In this document: piece by piece, positions 17,611-25,915 of the stretch | How the letters are laid out: the number at the start of each line of letters is the position of its first letter | Position numbering within the stretch: position 1 is the stretch's first letter | Assembly (NCBI GenBank): GCA_035296965.1 | Contig: DATGZX010000137.1 | Coordinates: 1 to 64,000 of the forward strand | DNA length: 64,000 nt | Origin: DATGZX01 sp035296965 | GTDB lineage: Bacteria > Planctomycetota > Planctomycetia > Gemmatales > Gemmataceae | Direction of reading: 5' to 3' | The notes under the pieces: model-generated | Database searches by the model: none | What the model saw: the letters and a program-made list of their open reading frames with translations, nothing else | Told to the model about the DNA's origin: nothing | Made by a program: the position numbers and the translations under genes

Positions 17611-18009
17611 TTAGCGGAGTTGTGCGTCAAGCATTGCCAGCCGCCTTTGCAGGCCGGCCAGCTTTTGCCGCATCTGGACGACGGCTGCAAGACTCTTCCG
17701 GTAAGCGGATTCGTGACGCTGCAAGAGTTCCTGTCCACGCGCGGTACACCGCCAGGACTGGTCGCGCTCAGGTTGGAAGCGATCCCCGCGCACCGAGAGC
17801 CTGGCTGCGCGCAGCTTTTGGGCGTTGATGCGATCCTTGATGCTCTCGATGATACGCCGGCGCCGCACCAGGCCCGCGTAGCGTTCCTTCAAGACCCGGT
17901 TCAGGCGCGCAATTCTCTCCTGAAGCCGAGTGCCAGGATCGTCTTGCCAAATGCGCTCGACATCTTCTGAATCGAAGCCAAGCGCTTTGAGAACATGCAC
18001 GAGTGTCAT
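17611..18009 (-). CDS. Small coiled-coil hypothetical protein
   Basis: This 132-residue basic protein is mostly helical, with heptad-like stretches (LQERIARLNRVLKERYAGLV and a C-terminal VQMRQKLAGLQRRLAMLDAQ). It has no membrane segment and no recognised family. The ATG at 18009 has GAGGG about 8 bases upstream. It is expressed in the same direction as the alcohol dehydrogenase gene, about 100 bases away, but no functional link is evident. Confidence 0.55.
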   Translation of the reverse strand: MTLVHVLKALGFDSEDVERIWQDDPGTRLQERIARLNRVLKERYAGLVRRRRIIESIKDRINAQKLRAARLSVRGDRFQPERDQSWRCTARGQELLQRHESAYRKSLAAVVQMRQKLAGLQRRLAMLDAQLR

Positions 18010-18469
18010 GGATTGAGCCCTCGCACGAATTCGCACACCCAGGATTATTGTACGCGCGGACTCCCGCCCCTTTCCATGCTATTCGTGAAATGGGTCCTTC
18101 CATTTCAATTCCCACGCAAAGGCCGCTTCTTTCCTCCTTTATGACCGCTCTCGTCGAAGCTGCGCCGAAAGTACGCCAAAAGTGCGCCGTTTTAGAGCCA
18201 TTTCCACCCCAAGACCGAAAGCACCGGGCGATAACACACGTCCCGGCTTCCGGAATCCCCACAATTATAATTGTAGATCCAGCAAGGCGCACAAGGAACA
18301 GCAACCGGGTAGATTTGCGCGCGAAAAATTGACCGGGCGCCAAGATAAACGCCCAGGATGGAAATGCCCTCTACTTAATCGGCCCAGCATGTCGTGGGGA
18401 AGTGGTGCCAGACATCATGACACCAACGGCAAATTTCGTTCGTGACAGCGATTGAAATCCCTCCCGGTG
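18010..18469. other. Intergenic region with a 14-bp AT palindrome
   Basis: I see no convincing gene here. The exact palindrome ACAATTATAATTGT lies at 18261-18274, an AT-rich island in otherwise GC-rich DNA that could be an operator. Nothing ties it to a regulator. Confidence 0.5.
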
Positions 18470-18862
18470 CTACGCCTTCTCCCACATCACCGAGGGATGC
18501 AATTCACCATATTCCCAGAAATATCGGACCACGCCCAGTGCACGCTTCACGTTAGTGCAAACATAACGTGAAGCGACGTAGTCCCAAAGCCCCCCGTCGT
18601 TGTACATCTCGACCTCATTGTCGCAATCCACGTCGCGTTCAAGGTAGCGAAAGCGCCCGCGGCCGGGGAGATAGGCGGTGATCCCGTAGGCTCCTTCACG
18701 CCCTTGTACGCTCAGATGTCCTTCTGCCAGCCCTTCTAGCGGGGCGAGAGTGAACAGGGGCCGGTCGGCGCCATTGAGGGCGCATATCGACGCCTCGATC
18801 TCGGCCCAGGTGGGCTGCGGAAATGAAGGCCTCTGGAGTCCGATTAGCTGTCGAGGGTTCAT
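18470..18862 (-). CDS. Hypothetical protein, about 130 residues
   Basis: This soluble 130-residue protein contains ICALNGADRPLFTLAPLEG, an AYLPGRGRFRYLERDVDCD segment and a C-terminal ALGVVRYFWEYGELHPSVMW. The pattern of small size, conserved aromatics and acidic turns recalls SMI1/Imm-type immunity proteins, but I cannot assign a family. No partner toxin is obvious next to it, although the cassette at 18907-19770 is a TA-type locus on the same strand. Confidence 0.55.
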   Translation of the reverse strand: MNPRQLIGLQRPSFPQPTWAEIEASICALNGADRPLFTLAPLEGLAEGHLSVQGREGAYGITAYLPGRGRFRYLERDVDCDNEVEMYNDGGLWDYVASRYVCTNVKRALGVVRYFWEYGELHPSVMWEKA

Positions 18863-18906
18863 GACAAGGCACCACTTCTCGCCGGTAATCGAGCATGCGA
18901 TAAAGG

Positions 18907-19254
18907 TCAGCGCTCTGCGGTGCTCCCTCTTGACTTTCGAGACACATTACGGGTTTGCCGGCCTTTCGCTGCGGCGGCCTTTCTTTCTTGCGCTCGTTTA
19001 CGAACGGTCTCCCAGAATGCCTTTTCGGATAGGCCCTTCCCCTCTTTGATGCTTTGCCGAGAACGGTCGCGCAAAGCTTGAAAGCGCGGCGAACGCCCCA
19101 GCAGAATACGTTCCAAATCATCGTCGTCGAAGGGAACCAGCAGTACAGCGGCGGCCTTGCCATTGCGTGTAATGACCACAGGGCCCTGGAGCCCACATTC
19201 GTCCAGATAGGCACTCAACCGCGCCTTTACATCCGCCAAGGGGGCAATTCTCAT
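18907..19254 (-). CDS. Phd/YefM-type antitoxin-like protein
   Basis: This 115-residue protein starts MRIAPLADVKARLSAYLDEC followed by GPVVITRNGKAAAVLLVPFD, the pattern of Phd/YefM antitoxins, in which the N-terminal domain binds operator DNA. The C-terminus is unusually long, basic and Lys/Arg-rich. The ATG at 19254 overlaps the stop of the mazF-like gene by four bases (ATGA), so the two are translationally coupled. A Phd-type gene downstream of a MazF-type toxin is a non-standard pairing, because the upstream gene already looks like the MazF antitoxin. It may be a second antitoxin or a transcriptional regulator of the cassette. Confidence 0.75.
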   Translation of the reverse strand: MRIAPLADVKARLSAYLDECGLQGPVVITRNGKAAAVLLVPFDDDDLERILLGRSPRFQALRDRSRQSIKEGKGLSEKAFWETVRKRAQERKAAAAKGRQTRNVSRKSRGSTAER

Positions 19255-19522
19255 AACTCGTACTCCTCTCCTCCGATCAAGACTAGGCACGACACGACGG
19301 AATCGCGGACCAAGCCCGTGGCCTTTCCCTCCGGCGTGCTCGCGTCGATGAACAAACAGGCAGGGTCACCCGTCATCGTCAGATTCTTCGTGACCTCGGC
19401 GACTACGAGCGTGCTGACTGCCCTCGCGTACACGTCGGACTGCACAATCACGGCCGGTCGCTTTTCCCCGCGCAACCCACTAGGATGCGGGAGCGGACTA
19501 AAATCACGTCGCCCCGATTCAT
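19251..19522 (-). pseudogene. MazF/PemK-type toxin, frameshifted near the N-terminus
   Basis: MazF toxins are sequence-specific endoribonucleases. The body is clear: PHPSGLRGEKRPAVIVQSDV, then STLVVAEVTKNL and GLVRDSVVSCLVLIGGE. The expected start MNRGDVILVR is encoded from the ATG at 19522, but in a different frame from the body. One base appears to be missing around 19488-19493, between VILVR and PHPSG. The ATG at 19522 overlaps the antitoxin stop (ATGA) in the standard way, so the frameshift breaks an otherwise normal toxin gene. The body frame stays open upstream to 19538 without a good start. A sequencing or assembly error would give the same picture. Confidence 0.75.
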
Positions 19523-19770
19523 GGCTTCTCCGGCACATCGTCGTACTCGTCCAGATCCTCCCAGCCCAGGCTCTTGCCAGCCTCCCAGGCCAAGCTCTGA
19601 AGCTCCTCCCTCGTCCACGGACTGTCGTCGTATTCCTCGTCCTTCAGCCGCTCATATTCGTCGACACGGAGCAAGACGAACGTCTCCTTGGTCCGCGGAT
19701 TCACGATGCGCGCTGGTGTGGCCTCGGAGCTTTCCAGCGCTTGCAACTGCTGTTCGGTCAACTCGATCAT
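19519..19770 (-). CDS. Antitoxin of the MazF-type cassette
   Basis: This 83-residue acidic protein begins MIELTEQQLQALESSEATPA, followed by RIVNPRTKETFVLLRVDEYE and an acidic C-terminus ending LDEYDDVPEKP. Small proteins of this kind precede MazF toxins in planctomycetes and cyanobacteria and probably neutralise them. The ATG at 19770 has AAAGGAG with about 6 bases of spacing. The frame is open upstream to 19827, but that leader is unlikely. The stop overlaps the toxin start by four bases. It is the first gene of a three-gene unit with the frameshifted mazF and the Phd-like gene. Confidence 0.75.
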   Translation of the reverse strand: MIELTEQQLQALESSEATPARIVNPRTKETFVLLRVDEYERLKDEEYDDSPWTREELQSLAWEAGKSLGWEDLDEYDDVPEKP

Positions 19771-19928
19771 GAGTATCTCCTTTCCTGCATCGTACAGCCT
19801 GCGCAGGCTGACGCCTACCATAGGCATGTTGCGGAGGCGACCCGGATAGTTTGCAACGGCTTATTGAGGTCGCGTCTGTCTTACTTACTTGTTGCACTCC
19901 TGGACATCCGCGAGCAGCGCTTCGAAAT

Positions 19929-20477
19929 TTAATCAACCGTGTTCCCAACAAAGTACCAGGCCACGGGATGCCCCCCAGCGTCATCGTAAACCGGGAAGCA
20001 AACACACTCACCTCGCCCCAGCTCTTCATTGATTTTGTAAATCGCGTTACAAGCCTCAGCCATCGTCGGTCGCAACGTCCCGACAAGTCGAATTGTATCC
20101 ACATCTGTCAGCCGCTGGGCGGTGAAAACTTCTCGCTTTTCCGAAATGCCGGTTACATCGAGAACGTTGCTAATGCCTTGGCCGCTAATGGCATTAATCT
20201 GACGCAGGATTTGAATTTGGGCTTGCGCGTCCTGCGGCACGGGCTGGCTGTTGAAGTGTTCCAGGAGCCGTACCTGCCCCTCGTAAAGATCGACTAAGCC
20301 ATACGGATCACCCTCAGCCCTAGCACTTGCAACAGACTCGCGTGCCCAGATCAAGTGTTGCGGCAGAAGGCTGCGTAGATCGTACTTTTCAGCCAGGAAG
20401 CGTGCTTGGAGTGCTTGCAACGCTGCGGCAGGATCGAGATGCCATGGCGCTTCGTGATGCCAGAGTTGCGCCCCCAT
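19929..20477 (-). CDS. Hypothetical protein, about 182 residues
   Basis: This soluble protein begins MGAQLWHHEAPWHLDPAAAL and contains AEKYDLRSLLPQHLIWARES and VPQDAQAQIQILRQINAISG. The C-terminal part (AEACNAIYKINEELGRGECV followed by FPVYDDAGGHPVAWYFVGN) looks like a compact alpha/beta domain. No family or active site is recognised. The start at 20477 has GGAG about 9 bases upstream. It stands alone beside the TA cassette and could be a cargo gene of that accessory stretch. Confidence 0.55.
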   Translation of the reverse strand: MGAQLWHHEAPWHLDPAAALQALQARFLAEKYDLRSLLPQHLIWARESVASARAEGDPYGLVDLYEGQVRLLEHFNSQPVPQDAQAQIQILRQINAISGQGISNVLDVTGISEKREVFTAQRLTDVDTIRLVGTLRPTMAEACNAIYKINEELGRGECVCFPVYDDAGGHPVAWYFVGNTVD

Positions 20478-21276
20478 AAATCCAGTCTCCGATCTCCTAA
20501 GGACCACACTTACCTGCCGGGCTTCCACGGAGAGTTATGCGTGCCTTCCCACAGTGATTCAGGCTCAGGGCCCAACTATTCCTGCAACGACGTCCAGCCA
20601 AATGCCGGGCACTTGTCCAACCCCTCTGGGATGGCAGACCGGCACTGAAAATCATGAATCAGCTCGCTCACATCGGCGCTGGCTTGCGGCTCGCCAGGGA
20701 CTCATAGTAATCACGCAAGCCGCTGACGTCTGGCTCATCCACGTCCTCGTGATCCTCTTCGATGACTTGCATACCAGCCGTCCCTCCCCGCCGCCCAATT
20801 TGGGGCCACTACCGACCTTGAGTTTCCCCAAGCAAGCATCTTGGGCGATCTAAACGACGGATGGCAAGAAATCCCTATTGCGTCCGATGACAACAAATGA
20901 GGCGAAAGCAGAGCAGGGGTCCCAGAACAAGCCAGCCAGCGCCGTGCCCTTGATTGCTTCACGTAAACAATCCGGCTTTGACCATTCCTCAATCCGTCGC
21001 CTTTTATGTGAAGAACCCGTCAAAACCGGACCGGGCGTCATTTTGGTTTCGGCCCGTCGCAAGTCCTTATTGCTGCATGCTATAGAGTCTGCCGGCTGTC
21101 ACTGGCCGTGCTGGGGAGCAAAGCCCATGCCGTAAGACGGTGCTTGTTCCAACGAATAAAACGATAGATAATGACACAATCCAAATAGCTGAGGAGGCTG
21201 GAAAACTCCTCACTACACTCGACTCAACCTTCACCAAAGAGTGCTGGAAGCAGTGAAGGCCAAGGAGGTCTCCGCG
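20478..21276. other. Intergenic region, no gene recognised
   Basis: About 800 bases separate the hypothetical gene from the divergent PspA/SPFH operon and presumably hold that operon's promoter. No open frame here has a credible start and family signal, and I see no strong hairpin. Confidence 0.55.
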
Positions 21277-22086
21277 ATGGGATTCCTTGAACAGGTTGTG
21301 CTGCGTCTTGTCCTGTGGGTAGGGCTGCCCTTGCTGCTCCTCGTCCTTGTCCTGGGGCCAGGGCGCGTTTCCGGGTGGTTGAAGAACGCTCGGAAGTGGC
21401 TGTGGGCGAAGAGGCTCGATCCGGAAGCGATCCTGACCGAGGTGGTCCGGCTTCAGCAGAAGCGCATCGATGGTCTGCGGAAGGCGCTGGCTCGGTCCGA
21501 GGCCGCGGAGACCGATATCATGCGCAACGCCCGCAAGAGTGAGGAAAACATCGCCGGCCTCGACAGGGAAGCGTACAACTTCGCGGCGCGCGGCGACGAC
21601 CTCGGCGCGCGGGCGGCGCTTTACAAGCTGAACATGGAACAGCTGGCCGTCAAGAATTTCCAGGAGCAGCTCGACCGCCAGCGGCAGCACATCACGGAAT
21701 CGCGGCGCCGCCTCTACCTTCTGGAACTGCAGCTACGTCAGTACGAAGTCGGCCGGAGCATCCTGCTCAGCCAACTGGCCGAAGCCCAGACCGTCGAGCA
21801 ACAGTATGACATCGCCAACAACTTCGACCCGTTCAGCGCCATCGCCAACTGGCAGCAGGCCGAAGGCATGGTCCAGGAAAAAAGCCAGAACGCGCGGGCA
21901 GCCGAGCAAGTTTACACCGACATTGCAGAGATCCCGCTTGCCGGCCAGCCGGCCCAGGTCGATTCTGAGGCTCTGGACCGGCAGCTCGAAGAACTGAAAT
22001 CGCGACTAGGCAAGGCCCCGCTCGTTACCAAGGCCGCCTCCGCACATGCTGAAACCAAAGCGAACGGTGAAAGAAACGGCACGTGA
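21277..22086 (+). CDS. Membrane-anchored PspA/IM30-like (ESCRT-III superfamily) protein
   Basis: This 269-residue protein has one N-terminal membrane helix (VVLRLVLWVGLPLLLLVLVL, about residues 6-25). A long, nearly continuous helical region follows, with RLQQKRIDGLRKALARSEAA, EAYNFAARGDDLGARAALYK and NNFDPFSAIANWQQAEGMV. The AARGDDLGARAALYK and FSAIANWQQAE patterns match the helices of PspA/IM30 proteins, which remodel or repair membranes. A true membrane anchor in place of the usual amphipathic helix is unusual. The ATG at 21277 has AAGGAGG about 8 bases upstream, which beats a GTG at 21241. It is the first gene of a four-gene operon with two SPFH proteins. Confidence 0.75.
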   Translation: MGFLEQVVLRLVLWVGLPLLLLVLVLGPGRVSGWLKNARKWLWAKRLDPEAILTEVVRLQQKRIDGLRKALARSEAAETDIMRNARKSEENIAGLDREAYNFAARGDDLGARAALYKLNMEQLAVKNFQEQLDRQRQHITESRRRLYLLELQLRQYEVGRSILLSQLAEAQTVEQQYDIANNFDPFSAIANWQQAEGMVQEKSQNARAAEQVYTDIAEIPLAGQPAQVDSEALDRQLEELKSRLGKAPLVTKAASAHAETKANGERNGT

Positions 22087-22147
22087 GGCGCACCTGCTCA
22101 TGGCTTCCGTGCCTGCCACCGCCCGCTCATGAAAGAGGAGACTGATC

Positions 22148-23788
22148 GTGGATATCTTTAGCAAGCCCCGTTTATGGATCATCGTGGCCGCAGGCATCGT
22201 CGGCCTGCTGCTTCTGCAACAATTCTGGCAGTGGGAGGTCGAACGTATCGAGGTGCTGCCGCAGAAGTACCTGGTGCGCGTCCACCGCTGGGGCAAGGAC
22301 CTGCCCGAAGACGAGATCGTCGCTCCTGACGACACCTACAAAGGAGTTGTCCTGGATGTGCTGCAGGAAGGCCGGCACTTCCTGAACCCCATTTTCTGGG
22401 CTCATGAAATCCACGACATCGTCAAGGTACCGCCTGGACAATGCCTGGTGTTGACGCGCAAGTTCGGCAAGCCTATCCCAAAGGAGCGGCTGGAGGCGGG
22501 CGATATTTTGGCCCACGACGGCGAACGCGAGATCGATGGCGAACGCGGCATTGTCCGCGAAGTCCTGCGCCCGGGCAACTACCGGCTCAACCCTTATGCC
22601 TACTCCTGGGAAATGATCAAGGCCGTCGAAATCGGCCCCGACCAGGTTGGGGTGCGCACGCTCAAGGTCGGCGAAGATCCGCATGCTCTGGCCGTGGATC
22701 CCAAGCACCCGCGCTATGTCATGCCGGAACGCTATCGAGGAGTGCAGGCAAAACCAACTCCGAGCGGCACACACTATATCAATCCTTATCTGGAAACGAT
22801 CACGCCGGTTGAAGTGCGCAGTCATCGGACCGAGCTCTCCGACATTGAATTCCCGTCGCGCGACGGCTTCATCTTGAAACCGCACGTCATGGTGGAATAC
22901 CAGGTGCGGCCCGAAAAGGCGCCGGAAGTGCTCGTGCGCCTTACTGATGAGGGCCTCCTGCACCAGCACGACAGCACGCCGCAAGAGCAGGACCAAAATG
23001 AGATCCTGCAGAAAGTGCTGCTGCCGCACATTCGCGGCTACGCCCGCATCGAAGGCAGCAACTTCGATGCACGCGACTTCATCCTCACGACGCCCGGTGC
23101 CGGCAACGAGAAAGCCAGCAACACGCGCGAGAAGCTGCAAAAAGCCCTGCTGGCGAAAGTTCGGCCGCGCTGCGAAGAGCTGGGCATCGAGATTCGCGCC
23201 GTGCTGCTGGGCGAGATGAAGCCGCCGCCGGAACTCGCGGAGCAGATCTCCCAGCGCGACCTGGCGCGCGTGAAGCAGGAGCAGAACAAATCGTTGCTCG
23301 GCCAGTACAAGGAAGAGCAAAAACTGAAATCCGTCGAGGCCATGAAGCAGCAGTACAGCGAGAAGGTCCTAGCGGACACCCGGCTCTTTGTCATGAAGAC
23401 CCAGTCCCAGCAGCTCAAGCAGGTCGAGGAAGCCAAGCTCAAGCAAGAGCTGGCGAACGCACAGATCCGCCTGGAAGCGGCCCGTTCGAAGGCGGAAGGT
23501 ATTCTGGTCCGCGGCAAGGCCGATGCCGACGTGATCAACAAGGAAAACGAAGCTGAGGTCTCGGGCTTGCGCAAGGCCATTCAGGGCTTTGGCAGCGCCA
23601 TGACCTTCGCTCAATTCCAGATGGTCAAACAACTGGGCCCGACCCTCCGTGAGATCTTTGCCTCGGACGATAGCGAAATGGCCAAGATCTTCTCGGCCTA
23701 CATGACGCCGCCCACTGCGCCGGCCAAAGGCCCGGCCCCGGTGGCGCAGATCATGCCGCCGATCAGCAACGGCTCGGTGAAGAAATAA
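22148..23788 (+). CDS. SPFH/band 7 protein with vault-like repeats (first of two)
   Basis: This 546-residue protein has one N-terminal membrane helix (WIIVAAGIVGLLLLQQF, about 10-26). Three tandem modules of about 60 residues follow (about 34-92, 93-161 and 162-222), each pairing a VPPGQ/GPDQ-like start with a closing PG.Y.LNP-type strand (HFLNPI, RPGNYRLNPY, GTHYINPY). The SPFH domain is at about 222-370 and a long coiled coil at about 370-490 (QQYSEKVLADTRLFVMKTQS, LEAARSKAEGILVRGKADAD). Repeats, then SPFH, then a long helix is the order seen in major vault protein; that likeness is inference. GTG start with AGGAG 7 bases upstream. Confidence 0.8.
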   Translation: MDIFSKPRLWIIVAAGIVGLLLLQQFWQWEVERIEVLPQKYLVRVHRWGKDLPEDEIVAPDDTYKGVVLDVLQEGRHFLNPIFWAHEIHDIVKVPPGQCLVLTRKFGKPIPKERLEAGDILAHDGEREIDGERGIVREVLRPGNYRLNPYAYSWEMIKAVEIGPDQVGVRTLKVGEDPHALAVDPKHPRYVMPERYRGVQAKPTPSGTHYINPYLETITPVEVRSHRTELSDIEFPSRDGFILKPHVMVEYQVRPEKAPEVLVRLTDEGLLHQHDSTPQEQDQNEILQKVLLPHIRGYARIEGSNFDARDFILTTPGAGNEKASNTREKLQKALLAKVRPRCEELGIEIRAVLLGEMKPPPELAEQISQRDLARVKQEQNKSLLGQYKEEQKLKSVEAMKQQYSEKVLADTRLFVMKTQSQQLKQVEEAKLKQELANAQIRLEAARSKAEGILVRGKADADVINKENEAEVSGLRKAIQGFGSAMTFAQFQMVKQLGPTLREIFASDDSEMAKIFSAYMTPPTAPAKGPAPVAQIMPPISNGSVKK

Positions 23789-23844
23789 TCGACTAAAGGT
23801 TGGGATGGTGAACTCGTTCCTCCTTTGCAGAAGGGAAAGCACTC

Positions 23845-25467
23845 ATGCCGCATGTACATGAACCGCCCGATCGAGATTTCGAATATGCCCTGCCGCCCTA
23901 CGGAAACTGGAGGCGGCTGGCTATCTTCTGGGGAATCCTGGTTGTCGCCGTCCTCGTCGGCTTCGGCCTGACCTGGAGCGTCTTCTTCAAGTATGTCCCG
24001 CCGGGTAAACACCTGGTTATCGTGGCAAAGGACGGCGCCCCCCTGGATCCGGGAGAGGTACTGGCGAAGGAAGGCCAAAAGGGCATTCAGCGAGCCGTCA
24101 AGGGGGAAGGCTGGCACTACATCACCCCGGTCATCTATACGACGGAGATAGAGGAGAACACGATTGTGCCGCCGGGCAAGATCGGAATCGTCACCGCCCT
24201 GGGCGGCAAGCCACCGCCAACCGGCGTGGTCCTGGCGGAAGAGGGTGAACAAGGCATTCAACGCCATGTGTTGCCGCCTGGCGCTTACCGCATCAATCGG
24301 CACGGGTCTCAGGTCGATCTTGTGGATGCCACCGAAATCAGGCCTGGCTTTGTAGGCGTGGTCCGCCGGCTCCTGGGATCGGAGGGCAAGGGACTCTTCG
24401 CGGAAAAGGGAACCGATCAGAAAGGCTATCTGCGCGACGTGCTGCAACCGGGCATTTACTACCTGAATACGAAGGAGATGGAAGTAATTCCGGTCGAGGT
24501 CGGTATTTTTCAGACAACGTTCCACGCACCTACGATCAAAAATGATAGGGACACAGCGATTACATTCACGGCCCGCGGCGGCTACTCCATCGGCATAGAT
24601 TGCACGGTGGAATGGGAAGTCCTGCCGGAGCATATGCCTACGCTGGTCGCGGAGTACGGCAGCCGACGGGAAGTCGAAAAGAAGGTGATCGACGTTCAAG
24701 CGCACGCGATTGGCCGGGACAAGGGCATCGACTATGGCGTGCAGGATTTCCTGGAAGGGAGCACACGTGAGAAGTTCCAGGAAGACTTCACGCAGGAGTT
24801 GACGCGCGTTTCCGCGGAAAAGAACGTGACGATCCACTCGGCATTCATCCGCCGGATCGACATCCCCGAGCAATACCTGAAGCCGATCCGCGATAAACAG
24901 ATTGCAGCGGAGACGCAGCTGACCACCATAGCCCTCGAAGTGACAGCCGAGAGCGATAACCAGGCCGAACGCGAAAAACAGATGATCCAGCAAGGGGTGG
25001 CCAAGGTCGAGGCCGGGACCAAGCTCCTGGTGGCCAATGTCGATCAGCAGGTGAAGAACCTGGCCGTGCAGACGGAGGCAGAGATCGAGCGCATGAAGGC
25101 CGAGTACGGCAGCAAGATCGCTACGCTGGATTCGGAACGAACCAAGCTCCTGGGCCAAACAGAGGCTGAGGTGACCAAGCTGAAGGAAACCGCCCGGAGC
25201 AGCATTTATCAACTCAAAATGGATGTGTTCCAGAGCGATGGCAACGCATTCCTGCGCTATACGCTTGCCGAGCAGCTCAACCCGAACATGGTGCTACGAC
25301 TTTTCCACAGCGGCACTGGGACGTTCTGGACAAATATGGATAATAAGGGGATAAACCTGATGCTGCCTGTGCCGAATGGGCCCGCCCCGAGCGACAATCG
25401 CGCCAAAGAACACGCTGCCAAGGCACGGGCCGACAGCGACAACAGCAAGGAGAAACTAAAGGAGTGA
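23845..25467 (+). CDS. SPFH/band 7 protein with vault-like repeats (second of two)
   Basis: This 540-residue paralogue-like neighbour of the previous gene has a membrane helix at about 25-47 (LAIFWGILVVAVLVGFGLTW). Three modules follow at about 49-106, 107-165 and 166-220: VPPGKHLVIV...GIQRAVKGEGWHYITP, VPPGKIGIVTALGG...GIQRHVLPPGAYRIN, and RPGFVGVVRRLLG...GYLRDVLQPGIYYLNT. The SPFH domain is at about 215-345 and a coiled coil at about 350-465. Two different SPFH subunits in one operon recall HflK/HflC-type hetero-oligomeric cages, here with extra vault-like repeats between membrane and SPFH. It starts 56 bases after the first SPFH gene, and a small gene follows 3 bases after its stop. Confidence 0.8.
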   Translation: MPHVHEPPDRDFEYALPPYGNWRRLAIFWGILVVAVLVGFGLTWSVFFKYVPPGKHLVIVAKDGAPLDPGEVLAKEGQKGIQRAVKGEGWHYITPVIYTTEIEENTIVPPGKIGIVTALGGKPPPTGVVLAEEGEQGIQRHVLPPGAYRINRHGSQVDLVDATEIRPGFVGVVRRLLGSEGKGLFAEKGTDQKGYLRDVLQPGIYYLNTKEMEVIPVEVGIFQTTFHAPTIKNDRDTAITFTARGGYSIGIDCTVEWEVLPEHMPTLVAEYGSRREVEKKVIDVQAHAIGRDKGIDYGVQDFLEGSTREKFQEDFTQELTRVSAEKNVTIHSAFIRRIDIPEQYLKPIRDKQIAAETQLTTIALEVTAESDNQAEREKQMIQQGVAKVEAGTKLLVANVDQQVKNLAVQTEAEIERMKAEYGSKIATLDSERTKLLGQTEAEVTKLKETARSSIYQLKMDVFQSDGNAFLRYTLAEQLNPNMVLRLFHSGTGTFWTNMDNKGINLMLPVPNGPAPSDNRAKEHAAKARADSDNSKEKLKE

Positions 25468-25470
25468 TCC

Positions 25471-25734
25471 ATGCCGCAGCCCGATTCGCCCGCGCCGCCG
25501 CCGAGCAAGGAGGAACTCAAGCACGCCATGAAGGCGTTCAGGAAACGCCTGAAGCTGACCAGGCTGGACGAAGAATCGTCCATTGCCGGCGGCCCCATGA
25601 GCAGCGGCAAGAGATCGGAGATTGTCGCGATTACGCCGCCCAATCAGTTTTCACAGGCTGTTTGGGATGAGCTGGTTAAGCTAGGAAGGCTCAAGCACGT
25701 CGGCCATGGCACGTATGAGCTGCTCGAGCAATGA
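25471..25734 (+). CDS. Small protein closing the PspA/SPFH operon
   Basis: This 87-residue soluble protein starts 3 bases after the second SPFH stop, so it is almost certainly in the same operon. It contains PSKEELKHAMKAFRKRLKLT and a C-terminal FSQAVWDELVKLGRLKHVGH, which may form a short helix-turn-helix-like unit. The position suggests an accessory or regulatory factor of the membrane complex. I do not recognise a named family. Confidence 0.65.
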   Translation: MPQPDSPAPPPSKEELKHAMKAFRKRLKLTRLDEESSIAGGPMSSGKRSEIVAITPPNQFSQAVWDELVKLGRLKHVGHGTYELLEQ

Positions 25735-25754
25735 TATTGCCGAATTTGGTCGTC

Positions 25755-25882
25755 GTAGGGCGCGTCAAGCGTACTCGCGCCGACGCACCGACCCCTGAAG
25801 GGTGCGCCGGCGCGGGCATGCTTGACGCACCCTTCGATTGCTGAAATGGTGCGTCGGCGCGAGTACGCTTGACGCACCCTAC
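25755..25882. repeat. Three clustered copies of the 35-bp dispersed repeat
   Basis: Copies at 25755-25789 (forward), 25801-25834 and 25848-25882 (both reversed) fill the gap between the PspA/SPFH operon and the convergent beta-propeller gene. The first and third are intact with GACGCACC/GGTGCGTC ends; the middle one is diverged (GGTGCGCCGGCGCGGGCATG). The inverted first and third copies could pair into a large hairpin and act as a bidirectional terminator. Confidence 0.85.
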
Positions 25883-25915
25883 GAATTTTACGAATACTGA
25901 AACCGAGTCAGTTTC

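Noticed and set aside
18261..18274. AT palindrome ACAATTATAATTGT as an operator
   Set aside because: A single 14-bp palindrome with no nearby regulator or second copy is too weak to call as a regulatory site.
22172..23320. Minus-strand open frame opposite the first SPFH gene
   Set aside because: Same reason: antisense to the SPFH coding pattern, no motif, no ribosome site.
23698..25212. Long minus-strand open frame (about 504 codons) opposite the second SPFH gene
   Set aside because: It is a shadow of a well-supported gene, and the translation has no family character.
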